The notes under the pieces: generated by a model | What the model was told of the DNA's origin: nothing | Seen by the model: only the letters and a program-made list of their open reading frames with translations | Database searches by the model: none | DNA from: Gracilariopsis chorda | Taxonomy: Eukaryota; Rhodophyta; Florideophyceae; Gracilariales; Gracilariaceae | NCBI GenBank assembly: GCA_003194525.1 | Contig: NBIV01000187.1 | Location: 62,001 to 126,000 of the forward strand | Direction: 5' to 3' | DNA: 64,000 nt | Part shown: piece after piece, positions 41,216 through 51,366 of the stretch | Layout of the letters: each line of letters begins with the position of its first letter | Position numbering within the stretch: the first letter of the stretch is position 1 | Translations under genes and position numbers: made by a program

Positions 41216-42505
41216 ATGGGCGATACAGATATCTATCAACGCATCTACGATGCGGACATGAGTGCGGCGGGATCTGGAATTGCGGCACTGATAGCAGGAG
41301 AAACACGCGATGAGAAGCAAGGTTACATCATCGTGAACGAGGGTGTGGATGAAACAGAAGGAAAACGGTTATTTTCGGAGGTTCACATCCCCGAACACAA
41401 GGCCAAGTCATACGAACTTGCGCAGGCTCTTTTCGACAATTATGAAGCGTCAAATACGAAGCGCGAAAGCTATTTGGAGAAGGAACGAACGGAGATTGAG
41501 GCGTTACTCACATTTGCTTTGACACGACCTGCAATGAAGATTGCGCAGGAGTACGTTAAGCGATTCTTAAAGTTGGAAGTGTTGACAGATGATAAGTGGT
41601 ATGATATGGTGTATGACATGTGGTTTCGGTTCACTGAAAAGGAGTTCAGCCCGACTCATTCGGGATTTGAACATGTGTTCCTAGGCGAGGAATACGAGGC
41701 TATTTCCACGGTTGGCGGTTTTCACTGGTGGTACTACTTTGTTCAAAATGCTGAACGTATCGCGTACAAAGGGGCACGATACAGTTCAAAGGGTAAAAAG
41801 GATGCGATCGTGACGCCGGAGATAGTGACGATGTCATTCGCATGGCAGATAGACTCGGACAGTTTGATACAGAAACGCCAAGGTGGAATGTTGGTAGGCG
41901 TAAGTGTAGAAGCCTTTCTGGCGATGGGCATGGTTCGTGCAGTTGATGAAAGCGCGATTATAGCCGTCATCAACGGAGTGGAAATTGAACTGCGCATGTA
42001 TAAGAGTGAGGATAAGCTGTCTGTGGACACGTTCTACCCGACGTTCAAACGGCTGTTGGTGACGAAGAGTGCGGATAGTGCGGAAACGAATTCGGGGGTG
42101 GAGAAGGCGGAGGCAAGTGATACTGTTGTTGAAGGGCCGTTAAGAATTGTGAGCATTGTGGCAAATCCGATTGGGTCAGATGTAGGTCGGGAGAAGATAA
42201 CGCTGATGAATGTGTTTGGAGGGACGGAGACGGTGGGCTTGGAGGGATGGAAGGTGGTTTCGTCCAACAAGTCGAGCATCACTTTCGGGGAAGTCGAGCT
42301 TGTCAATGGTGCGGCGCGTACGTTTACGATTTCGCAGCGGGGTAGTTTGTCCTTGTCGAACAAAGGCGGCACGCTGAGGCTAGTCGGTGCAGACGGCGGC
42401 GTCGTGCAGCGTGTGCACTATGAGCGCGACGCTGCGCGACAGCAGGGCGCTGTGCTGCTGTGGGACGGCGCGGACCAACTGGTGCAGTATCCAAGCCAAA
42501 TGTGA
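41216..42505 (+). CDS. XendoU-type endoribonuclease with a C-terminal lamin-tail-like domain
   Basis: 429 residues from ATG 41216. Residues about 1-285 match the XendoU (poly(U)-specific endoribonuclease) family: HSGFEHVFLGEEY with the first catalytic His at 153, VGGFHWWYYF with the second at 170, and IQKRQGGMLVGVSVEAF with the likely catalytic Lys at 220, followed by a TFYPTF motif. There is no signal peptide, so it is probably intracellular. After a Ser/Glu-rich linker, residues about 305-415 resemble a lamin-tail domain (IVSIVANPIGSD, ITLMNV, LEGWKVVSSNKSSITF, LSLSNKGGTLRLVGADGGVV). Lamin-tail domains are often joined to nucleases in bacteria; the pairing with XendoU is unusual to my knowledge. 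It would cut RNA at uridines, with the tail possibly placing it on a membrane or chromatin. Confidence 0.8.
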   Translation: MGDTDIYQRIYDADMSAAGSGIAALIAGETRDEKQGYIIVNEGVDETEGKRLFSEVHIPEHKAKSYELAQALFDNYEASNTKRESYLEKERTEIEALLTFALTRPAMKIAQEYVKRFLKLEVLTDDKWYDMVYDMWFRFTEKEFSPTHSGFEHVFLGEEYEAISTVGGFHWWYYFVQNAERIAYKGARYSSKGKKDAIVTPEIVTMSFAWQIDSDSLIQKRQGGMLVGVSVEAFLAMGMVRAVDESAIIAVINGVEIELRMYKSEDKLSVDTFYPTFKRLLVTKSADSAETNSGVEKAEASDTVVEGPLRIVSIVANPIGSDVGREKITLMNVFGGTETVGLEGWKVVSSNKSSITFGEVELVNGAARTFTISQRGSLSLSNKGGTLRLVGADGGVVQRVHYERDAARQQGAVLLWDGADQLVQYPSQM

Positions 42506-43127
42506 TCGGCCCTGTTCTATTTCGGTAAAACTGCATTTTGGTGTGAGATTGTGCCCCTGTCTTTCGTAAGTCTGACCTTTGTCTCTGCTCAAGCGGGGTA
42601 TCGGTCGCGGGACCAACCGCAGCGATTTCTGCCACAGCGACTGGTCATCCTTCGAACTGCAAGAGGGACTTGACCGAATGGATGCATTTGGTAACATCAT
42701 ATTCGAATCACTAAACTGTCGTAGCTCTTGCTTTTTCAACGATGATCAAAGCTGATTCATCACAATCTCCACGTCCTGCACAAGGAAATCATCGCACCAG
42801 ATAAAGAGCATCCAACATGCATTCGTTTCAACCTACACAACAGCAAATCTTGCAAACCAGCCGCTTCACTGCTGACGAGTTGGGATTGTCACACAATATC
42901 CAATCTTTCTGACTTCACACATCGTGCTATCGCCAGAATTTATTCAGATAAACAGCATCCGAAGCTAACAGAAAACTAGGTCCGATAAAAGTGATGCTCG
43001 AATTGGTAGGCTTCTACAAATCCGGGAGACTTTCATCCAGAAACGACACGGAAATGTTTAACTGACAGAAGTCAGTCAGTACAAGTCCAGAATCGCCGCT
43101 TGCATTTAGGACCTGTAACAAGCGAAG
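42506..43127. other. Intergenic region between convergent genes
   Basis: About 620 bases, the shared 3' flank of the XendoU and kinase genes. No feature seen. Confidence 0.5.
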
Positions 43128-43997
43128 TCAGGCAAGCATCCAATCGAACTTGCATAGCTCATGGTTCTCTGACTTCTCAAGAGCAGATTTTAGAAGACTT
43201 CTCAACCTGCGATAGTCGAGAGGCCGGTGTATTAAAGCTTCGTGAACCATTACTCTAAATTCTTCAGGGATTGGCGTATGGGCCCTTGCTCGAAAATTGT
43301 ATGCCGCGTCAACATTCTTTCTGATAACTTCTTCTTGTTCGTCACTGAGATTGTCCAGTCGAAGTCCCGAGATTTGTTCGAGCGGCATCAGATTTCCTTC
43401 TCCATCTCGGAATAGCTCAACTGCCATGTCCAGGAGGTCAAAAATATCGTACAGACTGTGACAGGACACACAGCTTGATATACCGAAATCGATCAAGTAC
43501 AGGCTTCCCGTATCCAACTCACCTGTCACAACATTGGAAATTTTGATATCCCCATGGTAGAAGTGCTTGCGATGCAAGCTCTCAACGATATCAAACACTT
43601 GAATCGTGAGCATCAGAATCGTAGTGTTCGAAAAGTGCTGGTTTGATTCAACCCAGTACTTGTCAACAGAATTCCCAAGCTTCTGCATTACGATGTATGG
43701 AGTAGCGTCGTGTTCTCCATGTTCATACATTTTCGGAATCCGAAGACTTGGAGCACAAGCATTTAAAGTCTCCAGAACGTCTCTCTCGTTGTGGAGAGCA
43801 TCCTCTGCCTCTTCATCTTCTTCGTCAGAGGCAGATATACGAGCGAACTTGATAGCTACACGAGAGTACTCATTGTTTTTGTCTCCACAGTCGTGTACCA
43901 CCCCAACTGAACCATCGCCCAGTGCCTCTCCTACAATCCAACGGTTATTGACCGTTTCTCCATGGTAGTCATTTTCCTTGTCTGAAACCCCCGTCAT
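43128..43997 (-). CDS. CK1-like protein kinase
   Basis: 289 residues from the ATG at 43995-43997. It is little more than a kinase domain: Gly-rich loop GEALGDGSVGVV (about 28-39), VAIKFARI with the ATP-binding Lys, FYHGDIKISNVV as the catalytic loop (HGD in place of HRD, Asp kept) and LIDFGISS as the DFG segment. No APE motif is evident, as in the CK1 group, to which the short length and overall pattern point. An acidic insert (ASDEEDEEAEDA) follows the VAIK strand. Ser/Thr kinase activity is likely, since K, D and DFG are present. Substrate and pathway are unknown. Confidence 0.75.
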   Translation of the reverse strand: MTGVSDKENDYHGETVNNRWIVGEALGDGSVGVVHDCGDKNNEYSRVAIKFARISASDEEDEEAEDALHNERDVLETLNACAPSLRIPKMYEHGEHDATPYIVMQKLGNSVDKYWVESNQHFSNTTILMLTIQVFDIVESLHRKHFYHGDIKISNVVTGELDTGSLYLIDFGISSCVSCHSLYDIFDLLDMAVELFRDGEGNLMPLEQISGLRLDNLSDEQEEVIRKNVDAAYNFRARAHTPIPEEFRVMVHEALIHRPLDYRRLRSLLKSALEKSENHELCKFDWMLA

Positions 43998-46900
43998 AGC
44001 TCGAAAAGAGAATTACCGAAGTAGCTCTTGTGTCGCGCTCAGAAAGGTTGGCGTTGCTCTTATGTATCGCTTTCACAGACCGACGCAGAACTTGCAAGAT
44101 GGACAGCGAAAGTCAACGAGACGCTGGTCTAAATCGTGAACGGTTGCGATCTGTGTGCTTTTTGAACCAGTGATTCAACAGTACTCTATGTTTCGATTCG
44201 CGTCGCTTCAATAACACTGCTCGGCATGAGTGACATGAAAAGATAGAAGCCGACCGTTGCCGACCTGCAAACCTACAAATTATGTTCGGGAATGAGTGCA
44301 AATGCGCTGTTTTTGGCGCGAAATGATGTCTTGGGGTGTTATTGCCGTCTCCGACTTTGGGAAGAGGTGAAAAACGACGTCATTTCTGTTAAATGAGTTG
44401 ACCAGGTCCATCTACGAAACAATACGCCCACTGACCCGGGATGTCGTTAAACTCGCCCAGGCGAGCGGCGGACTGGTCGCCTTCGTCGACCCGGGATGTC
44501 TCTAAAAGCGACAAGACAGTCGGCAGACCGACGGCCCCGAACGACTTGGGTGGCACTATCCAGAAAAGGCCCCCGCTAAGCTGTGCGAAACGGTAGGCAC
44601 GACGCACGCGCTTCCCGGAAGATCTTGCCAGCTTTTCCCTGAATTTTCCCGGAAGGGTCAGGAGTTTCCTACGGAAACTGAGGCGGCAGTCTTACCTCAC
44701 GCAGCATCTCAGCATCGCGTGGATAATGGAAGAAAACAGGCCCGCCCGTACAAGGATCTGAATGGTTTTACAGGGTTTTACGGAACTTGCGCCAGGATTG
44801 AAGAAAAGCACGTGTGTTAGGTCGGTTCAACTACCCGAAATCGCCAAAGGTAAAGAGGAAAGGGTGGGTAGAACGTCGTTAGTGCAGGCCACGTGACCAT
44901 ATGCAGGGGCAAGTAAACTCCGTTTAATGATCGCTAGTGGATTTCCGGGGGATGGGAAAGTGCTAGTCTATCTATGATGAACGATACGACTCGCAAAAGT
45001 TGAAGAGTAGCTCGATTCTTTAAGAGACTTATTGCATCGTTGCTGCAGTTTTTTGATTTGATGACATAGTTTCTTATACTACCGCACCTAGAGGCATTTC
45101 CGAACACAAGGAAACTGAAGACTTGAAGACGGCTTGAGCCGCAGTCGGTTCGTGATGTGACATGTTAAGTTGCAGCTTAAGATTTCTTTCCATTCTTCAG
45201 TACGTGGACACAATAAACAGAGCATGCGCTTCGTGTTCTTCAGTTAGCTTCGACGCCTTGTCTTGAGTGCAAAAGCGTATCAACCGATGATCAGAAGTTG
45301 CACGCTCAAGTCTCCAAGAAAAGCGCATGTGCTGAAGGATAAGCAATACCATAGTCTGGCTGATGTATGAAGAGTGGATTCTGCTGCTTTGACAGGCATG
45401 TAAGGAAACGCACGAGAGATAATGGCGTCTCAGTAGATTCTTGACTCCTTCATGTGCTCGATTCTAATAATCGGCTTTGCCTTTCAATGAGTGGTTCTTT
45501 TCAACACCATAGGGTCCGTGCTATTTGCTTTTGCCCGGGTGAAGGTATTGTGGGCAATGCAAGAACGAAAGACAATCAAGACTTACTCTTAGCATGTCTC
45601 ACGAATCCAAGCCTCTCGATCTAATTGCTGACGCATATGCACGTTGGTGTTGGAATGAGAATTACAAGCATTGTTTTTGGAATTTCCATACATGGCTTTA
45701 GCTTATCAGCATGGGTACCGAGGTAGGCAAAACCATTTTAGCGAAGTTTGATACAATAATAGTACAGTTCGATACCATATCGCGGATCCTTCCTCATCAA
45801 CGCGCTACTCTCCAGCCAGAGATGGAGAGCTCAATTGCTTCATCAAGGCCAGCATAGCCCACCTAGAACTTTGAACCTATGCATAAAATCTTTGAATTTA
45901 GTCAATAGTTCAAAAGAAAGCGTGTAAACGATATAGAAAAGGGGAGCCTAATACATCTTCATCTTCTAAAAAGCTAACACTTTGACAAGGACAATGCAAG
46001 TAAAGAGCGCCCAGCTGTTTCATATTTGTATCAGCCTCTAAGTTGAAGTGGAATAGAGAGTTCTCTCATTTCCAGTCTCGCATACCGAAGTTGAAACACT
46101 GCAATCCATCTAGCTACAGCCGGTAGGCTGTGTTTCAGTCCGTTCAGGTCGGGTTTATAGACAGAATTGCGTCGCATGTTACATTGCAATGCTGGAAAAG
46201 ATAAGGGAATTGAAGAAGACCAAAGCGCGACTCTTTACCAACAAGGATACTCATAGATAAACTGTTTCAAAGACGTGAATCGAGAATCGGAGGCCATGTT
46301 ATAGATATAATGCCCGGATTAATAACAGCACATTCGGCGGTTGCCAAGCTCCGAGCTCGAGAAGATCAAAATAGATTCAAGACCGGTACGCTATCGATAA
46401 TATCTGCTTTGTGTTCTATCCAACGGGACACTCGAAAGCCTATGATTGAGTTTGGAACCGTTCTGATGAATTCAAACAGGGTCTGAACTTTGCTCACCAG
46501 ATATGGAATAAGAACGCGAACAACTCATCTTCTTACACTCAGTATCGCTCAAAGGTTGCCAGAGGGACCCATCTGATATATGTCATCCCCACGATCAGTG
46601 TGTGTAATCCCACAGCAGTGGAGATTTGAACACGTGCTTTGCAGAGCTGTCTCTTCACCAATATGTATTGCTGGAGCCTAAGCTAGTTGCCTATAGGTCC
46701 GTTCCCGATGGATATGCCATCAAAGCTAGGAGCGGTAGTCATAATTCAAGTTCGTCATAAGGGGGCGTCAGGAGAAGGCGTCATGAGGAGGCGCCAAACC
46801 GTTGAATTGTGATGAATGAGTGCCGGAGTGAGGGCGCGCTTGGAAGACGCCCACTAAAAAAGGTGTGTTATGTCCTCACATCAGCCACTAATTACAGGTA

Positions 46901-47225
46901 TGTTAGTCCTCACATCACCCACCCTGCGTTACTGCAACTGTCACAATTTTGTCGAGCTGATGTTGATCAGTAAAGCGAACTCCATTGCGAAGGGGTTACA
47001 TTTTGGGTAGATTAGGACATTAACTGAGATGCAAAGATGGGATGAGTGCTCGTCCATGGGTGGAACAAAGGGCAGAACTGGGTCATTTAGAGAGAAACTT
47101 GTTCTCTCATCACTCAACTTGGTTTGCAATTTTTACACTAGAACTAAAGTTGTGGCGTCAGTTCTGTTAGAGAAAGACTACTGGAGATGCACAGGTTACG
47201 AACCATCCGATAAGAGAACGGTTTC
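43998..47225. other. Long intergenic region
   Basis: About 3.2 kb with no supported gene on either strand. It holds a short tandem duplication near 46862-46920 (GTGTTATGTCCTCACATCAG-like followed by a second copy). I saw no tRNA, rRNA or transposon ends. Confidence 0.45.
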
Positions 47226-48116
47226 TCACTTGCGCAGCACAATCCAACTTTGAAAAGGGTTATCCAAGTCGTTAACGCGAACTTCACTTTCAAACATTTC
47301 TCCAAATAACTTCTTCTCGTACGAGGAATTGTAGTAGTACTTAGCGCGCGTTGAAACCATTTTGGAGGTTCCCCAGGTGCCACATTGCAGGACACCGCCA
47401 CGGAATGGTAAACTGAGCACCATGAGTCCGTCACGCATGAAACGCCAGAAATCCAAGAAGGCTGTTTTCCCATGTACGGGGTTGTAGGCGCAGGTGGTCA
47501 AGATTGCGATTCCATCCGGACGAAGAAGACGATGAATTTCCATGATAGCGAGCTGAGGGAACAGAACATGTTCAATAACCTGGTCAGCGCCTATGATGTC
47601 GTAAGAATTGGAAGGAAGATTCGTTCTGTGAATGTCAACTTGTGGGTATTGGGTTTCGGAGATGTTGAGCTTGTCTTCAAAGTTTTGAAATACGGAGAAT
47701 GAACCGCCGAGTTGAAGTGCTTGCAAAGGCTGAGATGGGAGTACATGTTTTGTATGCTCTTCAAGCAGGAGATGAACGTTGAAGTACATGATGAAACGAG
47801 ATAGGGAAGGGTACAGTTTTCGGAAGCGGGTGAGTTGTTCGGTGTCAGGAAGTGTCACTCGGCAGGTGTGATTGAGACGGCTTTCTAACTGTTCGGCATT
47901 GTCAAGTGGGTGATAAGCGTCGAGGAGCTGTTGCGCAGTGATGGTTCGAGAAGAGAATATGGGAAACGAAGCGGCGGAGCGATCGTGAAGAAGGGCGTAA
48001 ACAGCATAAAGAGAGACCGAGCATAGCAGCGACAAAAGAGTGACAAGTGCGTACAGCACCGGCTGAACGCGCTTATGGCGAGGCAAAGAGGGAAGTGAAA
48101 ACCAGGCAGAGCGCAT
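47226..48116 (-). CDS. Membrane-anchored SAM-dependent methyltransferase (type 11)
   Basis: 296 residues from the ATG at 48114-48116. The frame is open upstream to 48227 without an ATG. A single hydrophobic segment near residues 17-42 (VLYALVTLLSLLCSVSLYAV) is a signal anchor. The catalytic part has a weak SAM-binding motif (ALQLGGSFSVFQ), a central LPSNSYDIIGADQVIEHVLF and the post-II strand HRLLRPDGIAILTTCAYN, typical of Methyltransf_11 proteins. NPVHG and PFRGGV lie near the C-terminus. As a type II membrane protein it could act in the Golgi on glycans or small molecules, but the substrate is not readable from the sequence. It is divergent from nothing nearby and has its own promoter. Confidence 0.7.
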   Translation of the reverse strand: MRSAWFSLPSLPRHKRVQPVLYALVTLLSLLCSVSLYAVYALLHDRSAASFPIFSSRTITAQQLLDAYHPLDNAEQLESRLNHTCRVTLPDTEQLTRFRKLYPSLSRFIMYFNVHLLLEEHTKHVLPSQPLQALQLGGSFSVFQNFEDKLNISETQYPQVDIHRTNLPSNSYDIIGADQVIEHVLFPQLAIMEIHRLLRPDGIAILTTCAYNPVHGKTAFLDFWRFMRDGLMVLSLPFRGGVLQCGTWGTSKMVSTRAKYYYNSSYEKKLFGEMFESEVRVNDLDNPFQSWIVLRK

Positions 48117-48412
48117 GGTGGCGAAGAGAAGGGCGAAGGTGACGGATGGGATTGCTCGATGACGACGAAGAAGCGCAGTCGCCAGCGTTCTTGAGCGGCG
48201 TTCACCGCGAGATGTTGTGTCAGCCACGTTGTCTCAGGTTGTACACAATTCAGCCACTTCACGACCAGAGCGCGCGCACGTGCCGCCTGCCAATGAAGAA
48301 GAAGAGGAATTATTTGGGTCAGGTTTTCGTCATATCGCGCCAAAAATACGGAAACGCAAATGCCCACTTTCCCTACTTCCGTCAGCTCTTGAGGGTGGTA
48401 CACGTAGGAGTT

Positions 48413-48463
48413 AGAGGGTATTCCCGCCGCACATAGATTGCAAGTGGGGCGGGAATACCCTCT
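48413..48463. repeat. Perfect 16-bp-stem hairpin
   Basis: AGAGGGTATTCCCGCC (48413-48428) and GGCGGGAATACCCTCT (48448-48463) are exact reverse complements separated by 19 bases. They lie in the upstream region of the methyltransferase gene, and may be an operator, a small foldback element or an RNA stem. Confidence 0.9.
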
Positions 48464-49037
48464 GTAAGCCTTACAAGCAGCAACTTTCAGAGCTAAAACC
48501 TGTTCCACGTATTACAGTGGAAAGGCTAGCCTTCAACCCTAATTACACTTTGGCGGCACCTTGATAGCAGAAACGTACAATTTTGTTGTTGACCTTCCCC
48601 ATGCATATCCTGGAAAGCAGCCTTTCCTTCGAAACAAATGTCACTTGTTGACATTCTCTACCTCCTTCGCAGTGCAATTCCTTCGCAGTGCAATTGCGGC
48701 GTTTGCTGCTTTTCTTTCCCCAGATTTTGGCATGAAAATACCAAGGGTACCCTTGGTATTAAGGATAACCCTCGTTAAAAGCGCGCGAACACCGTTGGTA
48801 TCCAAAGTGTTCTTCGCGCAAGACATTATCCTGTGTGCTCTAAGGGGCCACTTGCGACTCTCGGTAGCCCGAACTCTGAGAGATTCTCTGCTTGATCATT
48901 TCTTCTAACATAACTGTTTCATATATAACATACAAGCGATGAATGATAATCCAGCGCTCCTTCTTTTATCGTCCTAAGTTCTGTTATAAGCGCTTCTATT
49001 AACATAGGTTTTCTTCAAGGGGGCCCTGTGCGTCGCC
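48464..49037. other. Intergenic region with a 24-bp palindrome
   Basis: About 570 bases downstream of the decarboxylase. It contains the perfect palindrome AATACCAAGGGTACCCTTGG plus TATT (48737-48760) and a tandem doublet CCTTCGCAGTGCAATT (about 48665-48695). No gene. Confidence 0.6.
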
Positions 49038-50984
49038 TCAAATTCCGCGACCATGCCTCTTCTTTCGGCTCCCCACAACTCCAGACATCATGTCAGTAAT
49101 CCTAGTGCGACCCGCGTCACTTTTCCCACCACCAACTTCCGGCACCACCACCGAGTACGGCGGACAGATGGGAGTGTGCGGAAGTTCGGGAATAGGTTCT
49201 CCACTAAGCACCATGTCTCTTGCAATCTTAACACGCTTCACAAGTCCCAACATGGTCTCGTACGTGATATTAACGTTCAGCGGGAACGACTTGAGCGCAT
49301 AAATAACTGCCCTTGAGTTACCCATATCGTCCTGGTAGTCAGTGGTACGGAACCCGGATGTGTACGTTGTATGCGGACCGTACATACCGTCAATTTGAGA
49401 ACCGCTTCTCAACCACCACCACAACGCGTCAGCCGTCTTCTGCTGCAGAATGTTGCTTTCCTCAAGAAGATCTCGAGCCTCTTCAGAATCCTCCGTCAGT
49501 TCCCGTTCATAACGTGTTTCAGCGTCTACGTCGTCGGGATACACACGGAACAGAGTTACAAAAGCAGTGTCTTCTTCGTTCACACAAATCATATTCGGTT
49601 CCGCCTTGAGGATTTCCCGTAGACACAGTGACATTTCCAGCACATTTGTGATGGTTGTTTGGAAGCCTTGCAACCCAAAGTATCGTAGCGTCGCCCATGC
49701 TGATAGCGCCGGGGCTGCCGAACGTGACACTTCCAAGCTGTACAATCCAGGGTTATACTCCGTACGTTCGTTCAAGTACACTGCGCCAGGACGGTTCATA
49801 AGCGACTTGAACTTTGGTAGATCCTTTGCGAGGAATAAGGAAGTAGCATAGGGTACCCATCCCGTCTTGTGGAAATCCACTCCTACAGCATCGGCATATT
49901 GAATCTTCAATATCTTGTTGTAAATTTGTTCAATTGTATCGGAGATTGACTTCGTTATGCCGGCTGGGTTCTTCGAAAAGTCGTAGCCCTTGAACGTCAA
50001 GAACGACCAACCGATCACTGCATCACAATAGATAAGAGGTCGATTGTAACCTGACGGATTCGGAAATTCGTCGAGCAAGGCAGCCACTTCATCCACAGGG
50101 TCAATTGCAAACGCGTCAGTAGTACCCATAGTGCAGATAACAGCAATTACGGGGATATTATTTGTGTTCAGCTCCACCAGCTTTTCTCGAAGATCTTTCA
50201 TGTCCATCGCATTGGTGTCGTCATCGGTTTCGATATCTACGATGTTGTCCATTCCAAGCCCAAGCCAGTCGGTCGAGTTCATCTTTGCGTAGTGACCCTG
50301 CTGTGATACCAGGATCTTCCCGTCCGTCCTCACGCCATTGAGTCGACTGTCGTGAAGCTGAAGCACGTGTGCGAGAGCGTACTTAACTGCGTACAAGTAG
50401 CATCCAGATCCACCGTAAGTGAACAAACCTCCGGCTTTAGAAGGGTCCCATCCAGGAATAAGACGCGTGATCATTGCAGACGTTTCCATTTCAGCTTTCT
50501 CCAAATTCCATGCATACTCTCCTTCGATGAAGTTTTGTGAAAAGTAATTGGCAAACAGCGTGGCAATGATAGATGCCTTGTTTGCAGGAGGAAGAACGTT
50601 TGGTTGTGATAATGGGTGAGCGGTGTTTACCATGCCCTCGAACAACTCGAGCATATCAGCGACAACGTCTTGAAGCGTGGATACCTGCTCTGGGATTTCT
50701 GCTTCGTTGACATCTGAATAGTCAGGAAGACCGAATTCGGTGCCGAGGTAAGCTGGCCCGCCCTTCACTTGCTTCATGGCTTCAAGCTGTGCAAGAGCAC
50801 AATCTACTTCTGAGCGAAATGAATCGGCTACACCCGTGTACGGACTCGGGAAGAAGGAGCTGCTGAGGACTTGACGGGTATGCAACCATTTCGGAGCAGT
50901 TCTCTTAATGCGTCCATTGGCACGGAACATGGACTTATAGTATCCATCCGGAGGTCCGTTCATGCTTTGGTGCGGCTTCGGCAT
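49038..50984 (-). CDS. Group II PLP-dependent amino acid decarboxylase
   Basis: 648 residues from the ATG at 50982-50984, without introns. The PLP fold is clear: GGLFTYGGSGCYLYAVKYAL (186-205) for the phosphate-binding Gly-rich segment, SQQGHYAKM with the ring-stacking His at 231, CTMGTTDAFAIDPVDEV (284-300), IYCDAVIGWSFL with the pyridine-binding Asp at 321, and GVDFHKTGW with the Schiff-base Lys at 373. All key residues are kept. The family includes glutamate, diaminobutyrate and aromatic amino acid decarboxylases. The substrate cannot be fixed from the motifs. It is longer than most members (480-520), with an N-terminal extension and a Gly/Lys/Arg tail. It is probably cytosolic. Confidence 0.85.
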   Translation of the reverse strand: MPKPHQSMNGPPDGYYKSMFRANGRIKRTAPKWLHTRQVLSSSFFPSPYTGVADSFRSEVDCALAQLEAMKQVKGGPAYLGTEFGLPDYSDVNEAEIPEQVSTLQDVVADMLELFEGMVNTAHPLSQPNVLPPANKASIIATLFANYFSQNFIEGEYAWNLEKAEMETSAMITRLIPGWDPSKAGGLFTYGGSGCYLYAVKYALAHVLQLHDSRLNGVRTDGKILVSQQGHYAKMNSTDWLGLGMDNIVDIETDDDTNAMDMKDLREKLVELNTNNIPVIAVICTMGTTDAFAIDPVDEVAALLDEFPNPSGYNRPLIYCDAVIGWSFLTFKGYDFSKNPAGITKSISDTIEQIYNKILKIQYADAVGVDFHKTGWVPYATSLFLAKDLPKFKSLMNRPGAVYLNERTEYNPGLYSLEVSRSAAPALSAWATLRYFGLQGFQTTITNVLEMSLCLREILKAEPNMICVNEEDTAFVTLFRVYPDDVDAETRYERELTEDSEEARDLLEESNILQQKTADALWWWLRSGSQIDGMYGPHTTYTSGFRTTDYQDDMGNSRAVIYALKSFPLNVNITYETMLGLVKRVKIARDMVLSGEPIPELPHTPICPPYSVVVPEVGGGKSDAGRTRITDMMSGVVGSRKKRHGRGI

Positions 50985-51126
50985 GGTGCTGTTGTCAGTT
51001 AGAGCAGGAAACGACGAACGACCCGAAACGTGTATGCAATGACTCTTGGGTTGCTAATCACTTGCAGCAACTCGATTGGGACGAGTCGACTGCTAAGTAT
51101 GCAGGCTGAAGTCGAGAGGTGGAGGA

Positions 51127-51134
51127 ATTTATAG
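51127..51134 (-). promoter_or_regulatory. TATA box of the decarboxylase gene
   Basis: CTATAAAT on the minus strand, about 143 bases before the ATG at 50984. Confidence 0.5.
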
Positions 51135-51207
51135 CGAAGGGCAAAATCATATTGAGATAGGTTCGAGTCGGAAAGAGGGAGTGATGGTGGACGCAAAACG
51201 GTGTGGT

Positions 51208-51366
51208 AACACTGTCAACCAACCAATGCAGGCAAGCATTCGTATAGCTGCCGAGATTGGATATTGCTTCGAGGATTGCATTCGTATTGCTTCCAAGCAC
51301 GGAAGCTATATCCAATATCGGCAGCTATCCGAATGTTTGCGTGCATTAGTTGGCTGACAGTGTTGG
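51208..51366. repeat. Long imperfect foldback (about 64-nt arms)
   Basis: Left arm 51208-51271 and right arm 51302-51366 match inverted at roughly 85-90%, for example GATAGCTGCCGATATTGGAT against GTATAGCTGCCGAGATTGGA. The loop is about 30 bases. It lies just upstream of the decarboxylase TATA box. It may be a foldback MITE or, as RNA, a small-RNA precursor-like hairpin. Confidence 0.88.
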
